Source: JACDAN01 sp963802375 (GTDB taxonomy: Bacteria > Actinomycetota > Thermoleophilia > Gaiellales > Gaiellaceae). Taken from it: a stretch of DNA of 64,000 nt. A program made the position numbers and the translations under genes. Under the pieces are notes generated by a model that did not search any database, had not been told where the DNA came from, and saw only the letters and a list, made by a program, of their open reading frames with translations. Below are positions 16,727 to 25,596 of the stretch, piece after piece. Positions within the stretch are counted from its first letter, which is position 1. Each line of letters opens with the position of its first letter. The stretch is taken from contig CAWDIJ010000013.1 of assembly GCA_963802375.1 (NCBI GenBank), forward strand, positions 173,519-237,518, written 5' to 3'.

Positions 16727-16770
16727 GGCCCGCCGGAATCGCCTCGCCGGAGGCGTCGTTTCAGATCGAG

Positions 16771-16939
16771 ATGGCCGATCACGGCCGCCCAATCGAGTTC
16801 GGCCTCTCCCTGGTCCCCAACGCGGCCGAGGTCGAGCAGGCGCGAGAGCCGGCGACGCGAGCCGAGCGCCTCGGCCGCCCCGGGCGTGCGCGAGGCGGTG
16901 GAGCAGGCGCGGGGGCGCGGTGTGGCCAACCCGTCCTGA
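16771..16939 (+). pseudogene. Internally deleted LLM-class flavin oxidoreductase remnant
   Basis: From the ATG, the frame gives IEFGLSLVPNAAEVEQARE and TRAERLG, the start of an LLM (luciferase-like) oxidoreductase. Directly after, a different frame reads APGVREAVEQARGRG and ends at a stop, resembling the normal C terminus of the same family. The ~270 residues between are missing. The reading is by recognition; it looks like a gene collapsed by an internal deletion. It fills most of the 356-bp gap between the sigma factor and the MMPL gene, in which no intact gene is seen. Confidence 0.45.
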
Positions 16940-17046
16940 GGCCCTCCCGCTAGCACCCCTAACAGACGCCGGTCGCCGCCATTGTTCGGCACCCCTCGCG
17001 GCAAGCACCCTCGACTCATGGTGCAAGCAAGCAGAAGGAGCACACC

Positions 17047-19242
17047 ATGAGGCTCAATCTCGCAGCCCGCGCGGGGCGCTGGAGCGCCGCGCACTGGAAG
17101 ACCGCCACCTTCGGGTGGCTCGCGTTCGTGATCGCCGCAGTCGTGATCGGCGGTGCCGTCGGCACCCAGACCCTGGGCGACACGGACGGCTTGCCCGGGG
17201 AGTCCGGGCGAATGGCAAAGATCCTCGACGAGGACTTCAAGACGCCGGCAGGCGAGACGGTTCTCGTCCAGAGCGACACGCTCGACGCGACGAGCCCGGA
17301 GTTCCGTTCGACGGTCGAGGACGTGGTCGGCGCTGTGTCGGCCGTTCCCGTCGTCACGAACGTCGAAAGCCCACTCGAAGCTGCGAACGGCGACCAGGTC
17401 TCGCCGGACGGCAACTCGGCGATCGTCACGTTCGACATCCGCGGGGATCCTTCGACCGCCGCTGACCGGGTCGACCCCGTCGTCGCGGCCGTCGCCGAGG
17501 TGAAGGCCGCGCATCCCGAGCTCTACGTCGGGAACTTCGGAGAGGGAACCGCCGAGAAGGAGATCGACGGAGCGGTCGGCGACGATCTCGAGCGGGCAGG
17601 GCTCTTGTCCCTTCCCGTCACGATCGTGATCCTGATCGTCGCGTTCGGGGCGCTCGTCGCGGCCGGCATCCCGCTGCTCCTCGCGATGACAGCCGTGATC
17701 GCCACGATGGGCCTGCTCGCTATCCCGAGCCAGGTCTGGCCCGTGGACGGCGACAACACGAGCGCGGTCGTGCTCCTGATCGGCCTCGCGGTGGGCGTCG
17801 ACTACGCGCTCTTCTATCTCAAGCGAGAGCGTGAGGAGCGGGCGGCCGGGCGCAGCGAGACCGCGGCGCTCGAGGCTGCGGCGGCCACGTCCGGACGGGC
17901 GGTTCTCATCTCCGGCTTGACCGTGATGGCCGCGATGGCCGGCATGTTCTTCACCAGGGACGAGGTCTTCAGTTCGTTCGCGATGGCGACCATCATGGTC
18001 GTGGCGATCGCAGTGCTCGGTTCGCTGACGGTGCTGCCGGCGCTCCTCTCCAGGCTCGGCGACAACGTGAACAAGGCGCGCATTCCGCTCCTCCACCGGC
18101 TGCAACGGCCGGGTGGCGGCCGCGCGTGGGGCTGGATCCTCGACCGCGTCCTGCGTCGGCCGCTCCTCTCGGCGGTCGTGTCGGCCGGAATCCTGGTCGC
18201 CCTCGCCTTGCCGGCGCTCGGGATGAAGACGGTGGTGCCGGGAGCCGATGCGTTCCCGCAGGACCTGCAGGCCGTCCAGACTTACAACCGGCTCCAGGAC
18301 TCGTTCCCCGGAGAGCAGGAGCCCGCGTCAGTCGTCGTCAAGGCCCCGTCGATCGACGACCCGCGTGTGAGTGACGGGATCGACGAGCTTCGCGAGCAGG
18401 CCGTCGCGAGTGGTGCGGCCCACGAGCCGGTGACCGTGGACGTGAATCAGGCGCGAACGGTCGCACGCATCGACCTGCCTCTCGCGGGCAACGGAAGCGA
18501 CGAGACCTCGTACGACGCGATCTCGACTCTCCGTCAGATCGTCCCCGCGACCGTCGGCTCGGTCGAGGGCGTCCAGGCAGGGGTCACGGGTGAGACCGCG
18601 ATCTCGAAGGATTTCGGCAGCTCGATGAAGGGCTCGGCCCCGATCGTGTTCGCATTCGTCCTGATCCTCGCGTTCGTGCTCCTGCTGGTCTCGTTCAGGT
18701 CGATCGTGATCGCGTTGAAGGCGATCGTCCTCAACCTGCTCTCTGTCGCGGCGGCGTTCGGCGTGCTCGTGCTGGTCTTCCAGCACGGAATCGGAAAGGA
18801 CCTGCTCGGCTTCGAGTACACGGGCGGCGTGATGGCCTGGCTCCCCGTGTTCCTGTTCGTCATCCTCTTCGGGCTCTCGATGGACTACCACGTGTTCATC
18901 CTCAGCCGGATCCGGGAGGCGTACGACGGAGGGATGAAGACGGAGGACGCCGTCGCTTACGGGATCAAGTCCACGGCAGGCGTGGTCACCAGCGCCGCGG
19001 TCGTCATGGTCTTCGTCTTCAGCATCTTCGGGACCATGTCGTTGATCATGATGAAGCAGTTCGGCGTCGGCCTGGCCACGGCAGTCCTGATCGACGCAAC
19101 CATCGTCCGGGCCGTGTTGCTACCTGCGACCATGAAGCTCCTGGGCGAATGGAACTGGTACCTGCCGCGGTGGCTCGGGTGGCTGCCGAAGATCAAGCTG
19201 GAGGGCCCGGGCCGGGCTCCGGCAGCAGAGGCGGGTCGATGA
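17047..19242 (+). CDS. MMPL family transporter
   Basis: The 731-residue RND-type transporter has two halves with signature segments GLAVGVDYALFYLKRERE and LFGLSMDYHVFILSRIREAY. A ribosome site (AGAAGGAG) lies before the ATG. It is a close paralogue of the MMPL protein at 38.0 kb: both begin with LAAR-GRWSA-HWKTATFGWLA and share most external-domain blocks. It is first in an operon with a histidine kinase (start overlapping its stop), a response regulator and a YdeI-like gene, so the exporter and its presumed control system are made together. Confidence 0.94.
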   Translation: MRLNLAARAGRWSAAHWKTATFGWLAFVIAAVVIGGAVGTQTLGDTDGLPGESGRMAKILDEDFKTPAGETVLVQSDTLDATSPEFRSTVEDVVGAVSAVPVVTNVESPLEAANGDQVSPDGNSAIVTFDIRGDPSTAADRVDPVVAAVAEVKAAHPELYVGNFGEGTAEKEIDGAVGDDLERAGLLSLPVTIVILIVAFGALVAAGIPLLLAMTAVIATMGLLAIPSQVWPVDGDNTSAVVLLIGLAVGVDYALFYLKREREERAAGRSETAALEAAAATSGRAVLISGLTVMAAMAGMFFTRDEVFSSFAMATIMVVAIAVLGSLTVLPALLSRLGDNVNKARIPLLHRLQRPGGGRAWGWILDRVLRRPLLSAVVSAGILVALALPALGMKTVVPGADAFPQDLQAVQTYNRLQDSFPGEQEPASVVVKAPSIDDPRVSDGIDELREQAVASGAAHEPVTVDVNQARTVARIDLPLAGNGSDETSYDAISTLRQIVPATVGSVEGVQAGVTGETAISKDFGSSMKGSAPIVFAFVLILAFVLLLVSFRSIVIALKAIVLNLLSVAAAFGVLVLVFQHGIGKDLLGFEYTGGVMAWLPVFLFVILFGLSMDYHVFILSRIREAYDGGMKTEDAVAYGIKSTAGVVTSAAVVMVFVFSIFGTMSLIMMKQFGVGLATAVLIDATIVRAVLLPATMKLLGEWNWYLPRWLGWLPKIKLEGPGRAPAAEAGR

Positions 19243-20852
19243 ACCGCCTCCTCCGACCGATCACCCAGCCTGAGACGTACCGGCGGGCGCTGTTCTCGCT
19301 AGGGCAGCTGGGACTCGGAGTGGCCGCCTTCGCCCTGCTGATCGCAGGGTGGACGGCCACCCTCGTCCTGGCGATCACCCCGCTCGTCGTGCCGCTCCTG
19401 ATCGGGCTGCGGATGGGCGTGGGCCTGCTCGCGGCGGCCGAGGCGAGCCTCGCCCGCAGCCTGCTCGGCGTCGACGTCCGCCCGCGGATCTCGACGCCGA
19501 GCGTCGGCTTCTGGAACCGCGGCTTCAACGTCCTCAAGGACGGAGCGTTCTGGAAGCAGCAGGCGCACCTGCTGATGGCGTGGCCGCTCGCGCTTCTCAT
19601 CCTTGCGCCGGTCAGTTGGGCGCTCGAGCTGGCGAGCCTGCCTGTCTGGTACTCGGGGGTGGATAGCGCCGATGTCTTCGGGTTCCTCGAGATCGACTCG
19701 TTCGCGGAGACGATCCCGGTCGCTGCCCTGGGTCTCGCGCTTCTCGTCGGGATCGCCCATCTGACCGGGCCATGGGCCCGGCTCAACAGCTGGCTGGCCC
19801 GACGGCTGCTGGCGGGCGACGGCCAGGTGATCATCCGTTCGCCCGCCGAGCGGCGCGCGCTCCGGCGGAGGGCGCTGACGATCGACGCCCTGGTCTCGAC
19901 GGTGATCGTCGCGGCCCTCGTCGTCATCTGGTTCCTGACCGGTGAGGACTACTTCTGGCCGATCTGGCCGATGCTGGCCCTCTCGCTCGTCGTCGCGATC
20001 CCAGGGTGGGTCTTTCTCGTCTTCGACCACCCGGCTCCGCGGCGGCTCACGATGGGAAGCTACGCCCTCGCGATCCAGATCGGCGTGTCCGCGATCCTGT
20101 CCGGCTTCGTCGTTGCGATCTGGGCGATCACCACCGGCGGGTACTTCTGGCCGGCTTGGCCGGTGCTCGCACTCGCCGTGCTCGCCCTCGTCCATGCGGC
20201 CGTGCTCTACGCGCGGCGGCAGCAGCGGGTCGAGGTGCTGGAGGCGAGCCGGGCCGGCGCTGTCGACGCGCAGGAGGCCGAGTTGCGACGCATCGAGCGG
20301 GACCTCCACGACGGCGCGCAGGCGCGGCTCGTCGCGCTGGGGATGAGCCTGGGAATGGCCGAGCAGAAGCTGCAGACCGATCCGCAGGCCGTTCAGCAGC
20401 TCCTTGCGGAGGCGCGCCAGGGCACGACCGAGGCGCTGGCGGAGCTGCGGGTTCTCGCCCGCGGCATCCACCCACCGATCCTCACCGACCGCGGCCTCGG
20501 TCCGGCCGTTGCGGCACTGACCGCGCGCAACCCGCTGCCTTCGTCAGTGTCGGTCGATGTTTCCCGGCGACCGCCTCCCGCGGTCGAGACTGCGGCCTAT
20601 TTTGTGGTCGCCGAGGCACTGGCCAACGCCACCAAGCACGCGAACGCGTCGCGGGTCGACGTCCGCATCCGTGCCCAGGGCGACAAGCTCGTCGCCGAGG
20701 TCGAGGACAACGGCCGCGGCGGCGCGGTCATGTCCGGGAACGGGCTGACCGGGCTCCGGCAGCGGGTCGAGGCGCTCGACGGCACGCTGAAGGTGACGAG
20801 CCCACCGGGAGGGCCGACCACGGTCAGGACGGAGCTGCCGTGCGGGTCGTGA
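19239..20852 (+). CDS. TCS2 sensor histidine kinase with sensor and 2TM domains
   Basis: The 537-residue kinase has an N-terminal membrane sensor module (PF13796-like, about residues 15-190). Two helix pairs follow, each entered by an aromatic motif (DYFWPIWPM and GYFWPAWPV, 2TM-like). The HisKA_3 box is RRIERDLHDGAQARLVALG and the HATPase domain has AEALANATKHA and GNGLTGLRQRV. I use the ATG that overlaps the MMPL stop. It phosphorylates the response regulator encoded 13 bases inside its own 3' end. The large multi-helix sensor suggests it detects membrane stress or the MMPL substrate. Confidence 0.93.
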   Translation: MNRLLRPITQPETYRRALFSLGQLGLGVAAFALLIAGWTATLVLAITPLVVPLLIGLRMGVGLLAAAEASLARSLLGVDVRPRISTPSVGFWNRGFNVLKDGAFWKQQAHLLMAWPLALLILAPVSWALELASLPVWYSGVDSADVFGFLEIDSFAETIPVAALGLALLVGIAHLTGPWARLNSWLARRLLAGDGQVIIRSPAERRALRRRALTIDALVSTVIVAALVVIWFLTGEDYFWPIWPMLALSLVVAIPGWVFLVFDHPAPRRLTMGSYALAIQIGVSAILSGFVVAIWAITTGGYFWPAWPVLALAVLALVHAAVLYARRQQRVEVLEASRAGAVDAQEAELRRIERDLHDGAQARLVALGMSLGMAEQKLQTDPQAVQQLLAEARQGTTEALAELRVLARGIHPPILTDRGLGPAVAALTARNPLPSSVSVDVSRRPPPAVETAAYFVVAEALANATKHANASRVDVRIRAQGDKLVAEVEDNGRGGAVMSGNGLTGLRQRVEALDGTLKVTSPPGGPTTVRTELPCGS

Positions 20853-21496
20853 TCGCCGAGGACCTGGCGCTCCTCCGCGACGGCCTCACGCGGCTCCTCC
20901 GTGACAACGGACTTGACGTCGTGGATGCGGTCAGTGACGGCGACGGGCTCGTCCACTCCGTGTTGCGCGAGAAACCGGACATCGCGATCGTCGATATCCG
21001 CCTGCCGCCCAGCTTCCGCGACGAAGGGGTTCGCGCCGCGCTGGAGCTGCGCGGCCGCGCCCCCGAGACAGCGATCCTCGTGGTCTCGCAGTACGTCGAG
21101 GAGGAGTACGCGACGGAGCTCCTCGCCGACGGACGGGGTGGCGTCGGCTACCTGCTGAAGGACCGCGTGATGGACGTGGACGACTTCGTCGATGCGGTTC
21201 GGCGGGTCGCCGAGGGCGGCACCGCGCTGGACCCGGAGGTCGTCGCGCAGCTCTTCACCCGCCGCCGGCGAGCGGACAGCCCGCTCGAGCGACTGACGCC
21301 GCGCGAGCTCGAGGTGCTCGGGCTGATGGCCGAGGGCCGCTCCAATGCGGGGATCGCCGAGGCGCTGACGCTGACCGTCGGAGCCGTCGAGAAGCATGTC
21401 GCTCACATCCTCACCAAGCTCCGGCTGCCGCCGTCCGACACCGACCACCGCCGGGTGCTCGCCGTGCTGACCTATCTCCAGGAGGAATCGAGCTGA
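20840..21496 (+). CDS. TCS2 response regulator, NarL/FixJ family
   Basis: The 218-residue protein has a receiver domain with ED at 7-8, phospho-acceptor Asp52 in IAIVDIRLPP and Lys in YLLKDRV, then a LuxR-type helix-turn-helix (LTPRELEVLGLMAEGRSN, VGAVEKHVAHILTKL). The GTG start lies within the kinase gene (13-bp overlap). Its stop overlaps the next ATG (TGATG), so the operon is tightly coupled. Confidence 0.94.
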   Translation: MRVVIAEDLALLRDGLTRLLRDNGLDVVDAVSDGDGLVHSVLREKPDIAIVDIRLPPSFRDEGVRAALELRGRAPETAILVVSQYVEEEYATELLADGRGGVGYLLKDRVMDVDDFVDAVRRVAEGGTALDPEVVAQLFTRRRRADSPLERLTPRELEVLGLMAEGRSNAGIAEALTLTVGAVEKHVAHILTKLRLPPSDTDHRRVLAVLTYLQEESS

Positions 21497-22116
21497 TGGC
21501 CGACGACCTGCCGATCAAGGTCTTCGCGAGCCAAGAGACCTGGAAGCGATGGCTGGACCGGAACCACGCGAGGGCGCCGGGTATCTGGCTCAAGTTCGCG
21601 AAGAAGGCGTCGCGGAAGCGGACGGTCACCTACCCGGAGGCCGTCGAGGTCGCACTCTGCTACGGCTGGATCGACGGCCAGACCAGGGGTCTCGACGAGG
21701 ACTACCACCTCCAGCGCTTCACGCCGAGGCGGGCGCGGAGCAAGTGGTCGAAGATCAACCGCGAGAAGGCCACGAGGCTCATCGAGCTGGGAAGGATGCG
21801 GCCGGCGGGGCTCGCGGAGATCGAGCGGGCGAAGGCGGACGGGCGGTGGGACGCCGCCTATGACAGCTCGAGCAAGATCCAGCCGACCCCGGAGCTCCTC
21901 TCGGCGCTCGAGGCGAATCCGAGGGCAAAAGCGGCCTTCGAGCAGCTCGACCGGACCAACCGTTACTCGATCCTCTACGGCGTCCATGACGCAAAGCGAC
22001 CGGAGACCAAGGCGCGCAGGATCGAGAAGTTCGTCGCGATGCTGAGCAGGGGCGAGACGCCCCATCCCCGTCCAGCTAGTCGCCGAACTCGAAGCGAAAA
22101 GCCCGCGAGCCCTTGA
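21496..22116 (+). CDS. YdeI/OmpD-associated family protein
   Basis: The 206-residue soluble protein starts with VFASQETWKRWLDRNH and carries the YdeI signature blocks EAVEVALCYGWIDGQT, DYHLQRFTPRRARSKWSKIN and LRDRTNRYSILYGV-like DRTNRYSILYGVHDAK. Family members protect against antimicrobial peptides or osmotic stress in some bacteria; the biochemical activity is unknown. It is the last gene of the MMPL-TCS2 operon, with a one-base overlap. Its final ~14 codons overlap the convergent small secreted protein gene. Confidence 0.88.
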   Translation: MADDLPIKVFASQETWKRWLDRNHARAPGIWLKFAKKASRKRTVTYPEAVEVALCYGWIDGQTRGLDEDYHLQRFTPRRARSKWSKINREKATRLIELGRMRPAGLAEIERAKADGRWDAAYDSSSKIQPTPELLSALEANPRAKAAFEQLDRTNRYSILYGVHDAKRPETKARRIEKFVAMLSRGETPHPRPASRRTRSEKPASP

Positions 22117-22381
22117 CGCACCGCCACTGGCCGCCGAGCCGGCCGCCGGACACGCGTCCACAGACGAACCCGCCGGGAGTCCGGAACCGGCGGTGGATGT
22201 TCCCGCGATAACGCCGCATCTCACGCACCGCAGCGACGCACGTCATGTTGCGGGCCGACGAGACCTTCGTGTTCGGGTAGCGGATGAAGTGGTTGCAGTC
22301 GCGCACGGCTTCCGGCCCGGCGGAGGCGGCTCCGGTGAGAATGAGGGCGAGCAGAGCAGCGAGTGCGAGGCGAGCGGTCAT
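22076..22381 (-). CDS. Small secreted cysteine-containing protein
   Basis: The 101-residue product (from the ATG at 22381) has a clear signal peptide (MTARLALAALLALILTGAASA) and a mature part with four Cys (RDCNHF, MTCVAA, FVCGRV, WRCVKG), probably two disulphides. The mature part is basic. Similar small secreted proteins are common in Thermoleophilia but their function is unknown. It overlaps the YdeI-like gene by 41 bases, end to end. Confidence 0.65.
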   Translation of the reverse strand: MTARLALAALLALILTGAASAGPEAVRDCNHFIRYPNTKVSSARNMTCVAAVREMRRYRGNIHRRFRTPGGFVCGRVSGGRLGGQWRCVKGSRAFRFEFGD

Positions 22382-22432
22382 GACCGCAGACCCTAGCTCG
22401 GCGGCCTGACGGGAAATTGGCATCCTGAGGCG

Positions 22433-23323
22433 ATGCCGAAGCTAGCGATCCGTCTCCGCGGCGCAGTGAAGCGCTACGGCCAGATCACGGCCGTCGACGG
22501 CCTCGACCTGGACGTGCCGATGGGAACCTGCGTCGGGCTGCTTGGTCCGAACGGCGCCGGGAAGTCGACGACGATGCGGCTGCTCACGGCCCAGTCGATC
22601 GCGGACGAGGGCGAGATCGAGGTGCTTGGGTTCAAGCTCCCGGAGGAGTCGAAGCAGGCGCGTGCGCAGCTGGGCGTGGCGCCGCAGCTCGACAACCTGG
22701 ACACCACCCTGACGGTCGAGCAGAACCTGCTCGTCTTCTCGCACCTGTACCGGATCGACCGCTGCGATCGGAAGGAGGCGATCGAGCGCGCCCTTGTGAT
22801 GTCGAAGCTCGTCGAACGGCGCGGCGACCGCGTGGACAAGCTCTCTGGCGGGATGCGCCGGCGGCTGCTCATCGCCCGGTCGCTCATCCACCGGCCGCGC
22901 CTCGTTCTGATGGACGAGCCGACGGTCGGGCTCGACCCGCAGGTTCGCCAGGAGCTCTGGGCGCTGATCGATCTCCTGCGCTCCGACGGCACGACGATCC
23001 TCATGTCGACCCACTACATCGAGGAGGCGCAGCGGCTCGCTGACACCGTGATGATCATGTCCCACGGCACCGCGGTCGCCTCGGGCACGCCGTCCGAGCT
23101 CGTGCTCGAGCACGCCGGACGCGAGGTGCTGGAGGTCTACGGCCCGCCGGCGCGGCTCGCCGAGGTCGAAGCCGAGGCCGGGTCCGCCGGTCTCAGGACT
23201 CGCCGCACCGGTACCAGCGTCTCGATCCTCGACGTCGACGGCTTCCGGGGCTTCGATGGCGTGCGCCGCGCGGCGAACCTCGAGGACGTGTTCGTCCTTC
23301 TCACCGGCGAGGAGATCGCGTAA
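22433..23323 (+). CDS. ABC exporter ATP-binding protein (NodI/DrrA-like)
   Basis: The 296-residue protein has Walker A GPNGAGKSTT, Q-loop, signature KLSGGMRRRLLIARS, Walker B LVLMDEPTVGLD and the switch His in MSTHYIEEAQRLAD. The C-terminal ~70 residues end NLEDVFVLLTGEEI, the NodI/DrrA type. It powers the adjacent permease, whose ATG overlaps its stop by one base (TAATG). The substrate is unknown. Confidence 0.93.
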   Translation: MPKLAIRLRGAVKRYGQITAVDGLDLDVPMGTCVGLLGPNGAGKSTTMRLLTAQSIADEGEIEVLGFKLPEESKQARAQLGVAPQLDNLDTTLTVEQNLLVFSHLYRIDRCDRKEAIERALVMSKLVERRGDRVDKLSGGMRRRLLIARSLIHRPRLVLMDEPTVGLDPQVRQELWALIDLLRSDGTTILMSTHYIEEAQRLADTVMIMSHGTAVASGTPSELVLEHAGREVLEVYGPPARLAEVEAEAGSAGLRTRRTGTSVSILDVDGFRGFDGVRRAANLEDVFVLLTGEEIA

Positions 23324-24120
23324 TGGCGGCCGCCGCCAAGGCTCCCCGGATCGGCCGCCTCGAGCGCCGGGCGCTGACCGGCGTCCTCGTCCGTGAGGTC
23401 GTCAACTACTCCTCGTACTGGAAGTCGAGCACGTTCTCGTCCACGGTCGAGCCGACGATCTACCTGCTCGCGTTCGGGTTCGGCTTCGGCTCGATCGTCA
23501 GCACGATCAACGGCGTCGACTATGTCGACTTCGTTGGCACCGGAACGGTGGCCACCGCGGTGCTCTTCTCGAGCGCCTTCCCGGGGATGTTCGGGACGTT
23601 CGTGAAGTACCAGTTCCAGCGCACCTACGACGCGATCCTGGCCGCGCCCGTCGACACGGAGGAACTGGTCAGCGCGGAGGCGATCTGGATCGCGACACGC
23701 GCCGGGGTCTATGGGTGCGTCCCGATGATCGTGGCGATGTTCTTCGGGCTCGACCCGGCCTGGGGCATGCTCGCCGTGCCGTTCATCGCTTGGATCGCGG
23801 GCTTCGGCTGGGCGAACTTCGGGATCGGGGTCGCCGGCTTCTCCAAGTCGTTCGAGAACTTCAACTACGTGGTCAGCGCCGTGCTGACGCCGCTCTTCCT
23901 GCTCGCGGGGTCGTTCTTCCCGCTGGACGGATTCCCGGAGTGGCTCCAGCTGCTTGCGCAGCTGAACCCGCTCTACCATCTCGTCCAGCTCCTGCGCGAC
24001 GCCGTGCTCTACGGCTGGGCCGGCTGGGTCGACGTCGCACACCTCGGTTTCCTCGTCGGCTTCGGAATCCTGACGTGGCGCATTGCGATCATCGGGATGA
24101 CGCGCAAGCTCGTCGACTGA
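23323..24120 (+). CDS. ABC-2 permease (NodJ-like)
   Basis: The 265-residue protein has six membrane helices and NodJ/ABC-2 blocks: WKSSTFSSTVEPTIYLLAFG, FQRTYDAILAAPV and the C-terminal LAQLNPLYHLVQLLRDAV. It forms a polysaccharide, lipid or drug exporter with the upstream ATPase. The following winged-helix gene overlaps its stop codon. Confidence 0.92.
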   Translation: MAAAAKAPRIGRLERRALTGVLVREVVNYSSYWKSSTFSSTVEPTIYLLAFGFGFGSIVSTINGVDYVDFVGTGTVATAVLFSSAFPGMFGTFVKYQFQRTYDAILAAPVDTEELVSAEAIWIATRAGVYGCVPMIVAMFFGLDPAWGMLAVPFIAWIAGFGWANFGIGVAGFSKSFENFNYVVSAVLTPLFLLAGSFFPLDGFPEWLQLLAQLNPLYHLVQLLRDAVLYGWAGWVDVAHLGFLVGFGILTWRIAIIGMTRKLVD

Positions 24121-25229
24121 GCGCCCAGATCCTCAGCAATCGTGCGCTGAACCGGGCGCTGCTCGAGCGGCAGCACCTGCTCCGGCGCGCCGACATGCCG
24201 GTGCTGGACATGGTCGAGCACCTCGCCGGCCTCCAGGCGCAGGAGATCATGCCGCCCTACTACGGGCTCTGGGCCCGGCTCGAGGGGTTCGACCCACACG
24301 AGCTCGGGCGGCTGCTCGAGGAGCGGACGGTCGTCCGGCTCTGGCTCATGCGCGGGACCATCCATCTGGCCACCGTCCGGGACGCGCTCGCGTTCAAGCC
24401 GTTGACCCAGGTCGTGGCCGAGCGGCAGCACCGGGGCGGCCATTACGGCCGACGGATGGGCGACGCTGAAATCGAGGGGCTCCTGGCGACGGCGCGTGAG
24501 CTGCTGGCGGAGGGGCCGCTCGGCGGGCGGGAGCTCGGTCGACGCCTCGTCGCGCGGGGGTTCGGCGAGGACGCCGAAGCGATCGGCAACGCGGCGCGCA
24601 CGCACCTGCCGCTCGTCCAGGTCACTCCCCGCGGGGTCTGGGGCCAGCGCGGTCAGGCCAAGCTCGCGACGATCGAGTCGTGGACTGGGCGCGAGCTCGA
24701 GCCCGACCCCTCGATCGACGACTTCGTGCTGCGCTACCTCCGCGCGTTCGGGCCGGCGTCGGTCGCCGATATACAGAACTGGTCGGGCTTGACGCGGCTG
24801 AGAGAGGTGGTCGAACGGCTCCGCACTCGTCTAGTCGTCTTCCGTGACGAGCGCGGCAGAGAGCTCTTCGACCTGCCCGACGCTCCGCGGCCCGATCCGG
24901 ACGTCCCGGCGCCGGTGCGCCTCCTCGGCGAATACGACAACCTTCTCCTCGGACACGCCGACCGGACGCGGATCATCCCGGCCGGCTTCCCCTGGGCGGC
25001 GATGTTGGCGCCCGGCCGCTTCGTGAGCAATCTCCTCGTCGACGGCGAGCTCCGCGCGACCTGGTGGATCGAGCGTGAGGGCAAGGCAGCGGCGCTCCTG
25101 AGGATCAGGCCGTTCGGACGGCTCCGCAAGCGCGAGCGCGAGGTGGTCGAGGCGGAGGCGCAGCGGATGGTCGAGTTTGCGGCGGGCGACGCGATCGCGC
25201 GGGGCGTGCGCTTCGAAAACCCCGTCTAG
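24117..25229 (+). CDS. Winged-helix DNA-binding domain protein (HTH_42 family)
   Basis: The ~370-residue protein has the AlkZ/YcaQ-like HTH_42 pattern: NRALLERQHLLRRADMPVLD, EHLAGLQAQE, LWLMRGTIHLAT and the C-terminal LLGEYDNLLLGHADR then IEREGKAAALLRIRPFG. Some relatives are DNA glycosylases that unhook interstrand crosslinks; activity here is unproven. No ATG, GTG or TTG lies near the natural start. A CTG overlapping the permease stop (CTGA) would give MSAQILSNRALNRALL and matches the family N terminus, so I propose a CTG start, uncertain. Confidence 0.85.
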   Translation: MSAQILSNRALNRALLERQHLLRRADMPVLDMVEHLAGLQAQEIMPPYYGLWARLEGFDPHELGRLLEERTVVRLWLMRGTIHLATVRDALAFKPLTQVVAERQHRGGHYGRRMGDAEIEGLLATARELLAEGPLGGRELGRRLVARGFGEDAEAIGNAARTHLPLVQVTPRGVWGQRGQAKLATIESWTGRELEPDPSIDDFVLRYLRAFGPASVADIQNWSGLTRLREVVERLRTRLVVFRDERGRELFDLPDAPRPDPDVPAPVRLLGEYDNLLLGHADRTRIIPAGFPWAAMLAPGRFVSNLLVDGELRATWWIEREGKAAALLRIRPFGRLRKREREVVEAEAQRMVEFAAGDAIARGVRFENPV

Positions 25230-25540
25230 GAGGGCCGCTCGTCGACGAGGACGTCGTAGCGGTCGACGCTGGTCCTGCGCCCGGAGAACTGCTGCATCAA
25301 GTCGCCAAGGGCGCGCGGCATATCCTCGTCGAAGACCGGCTCGGCCGCGACAGCGTTCTCCTCGGTGTCGAAGAAGCTGATCGAGAGCGACTTGCCGGAA
25401 CTGGAATCGGCGAGCTCCATGTGCCCTTGGATGCCTTTCAGGCCCTGGATCAGCGGCTTGACGATCTCCATCGCCTGGCCCATGAGCTGCTCGTCGGCGG
25501 CCGGGTTCGTGCTCTCGAAGGTGGCGACTCGAGCGAACAT
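25226..25540 (-). CDS. Dimeric alpha/beta-barrel protein (antibiotic biosynthesis monooxygenase-like)
   Basis: The 104-residue protein begins MFARVATFESTNPAADEQLM and continues with a helix and GHMELADSSSGKSLSISFFDTEENAVAAEP, a small ferredoxin-like fold of the ABM/EthD type. A very strong ribosome site (AGGAGGAACC) precedes the ATG at 25540, so upstream codons are rejected. No catalytic residue can be named. It is convergent with the winged-helix gene and divergent from the PAS gene. Confidence 0.75.
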   Translation of the reverse strand: MFARVATFESTNPAADEQLMGQAMEIVKPLIQGLKGIQGHMELADSSSGKSLSISFFDTEENAVAAEPVFDEDMPRALGDLMQQFSGRRTSVDRYDVLVDERPS

Positions 25541-25584
25541 GGTTCCTCCTACGGTTGGGCTCTCCACCCTACGGCAGTGCGGCG

Positions 25585-25590
25585 TACGCT
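25585..25590 (+). promoter_or_regulatory. -10 element TACGCT upstream of PAS protein
   Basis: TACGCT ends exactly six bases before the CTG proposed as the PAS-protein start, the same spacing as before the GTG starts at 4783 and 28855. Confidence 0.4.
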
Positions 25591-25596
25591 TGTGCC

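Noticed and set aside
16687..18105. Minus-strand 472-codon frame opposite the MMPL gene.
   Set aside because: It is a shadow of the MMPL gene with His/Asp/Arg-rich composition and no motifs.
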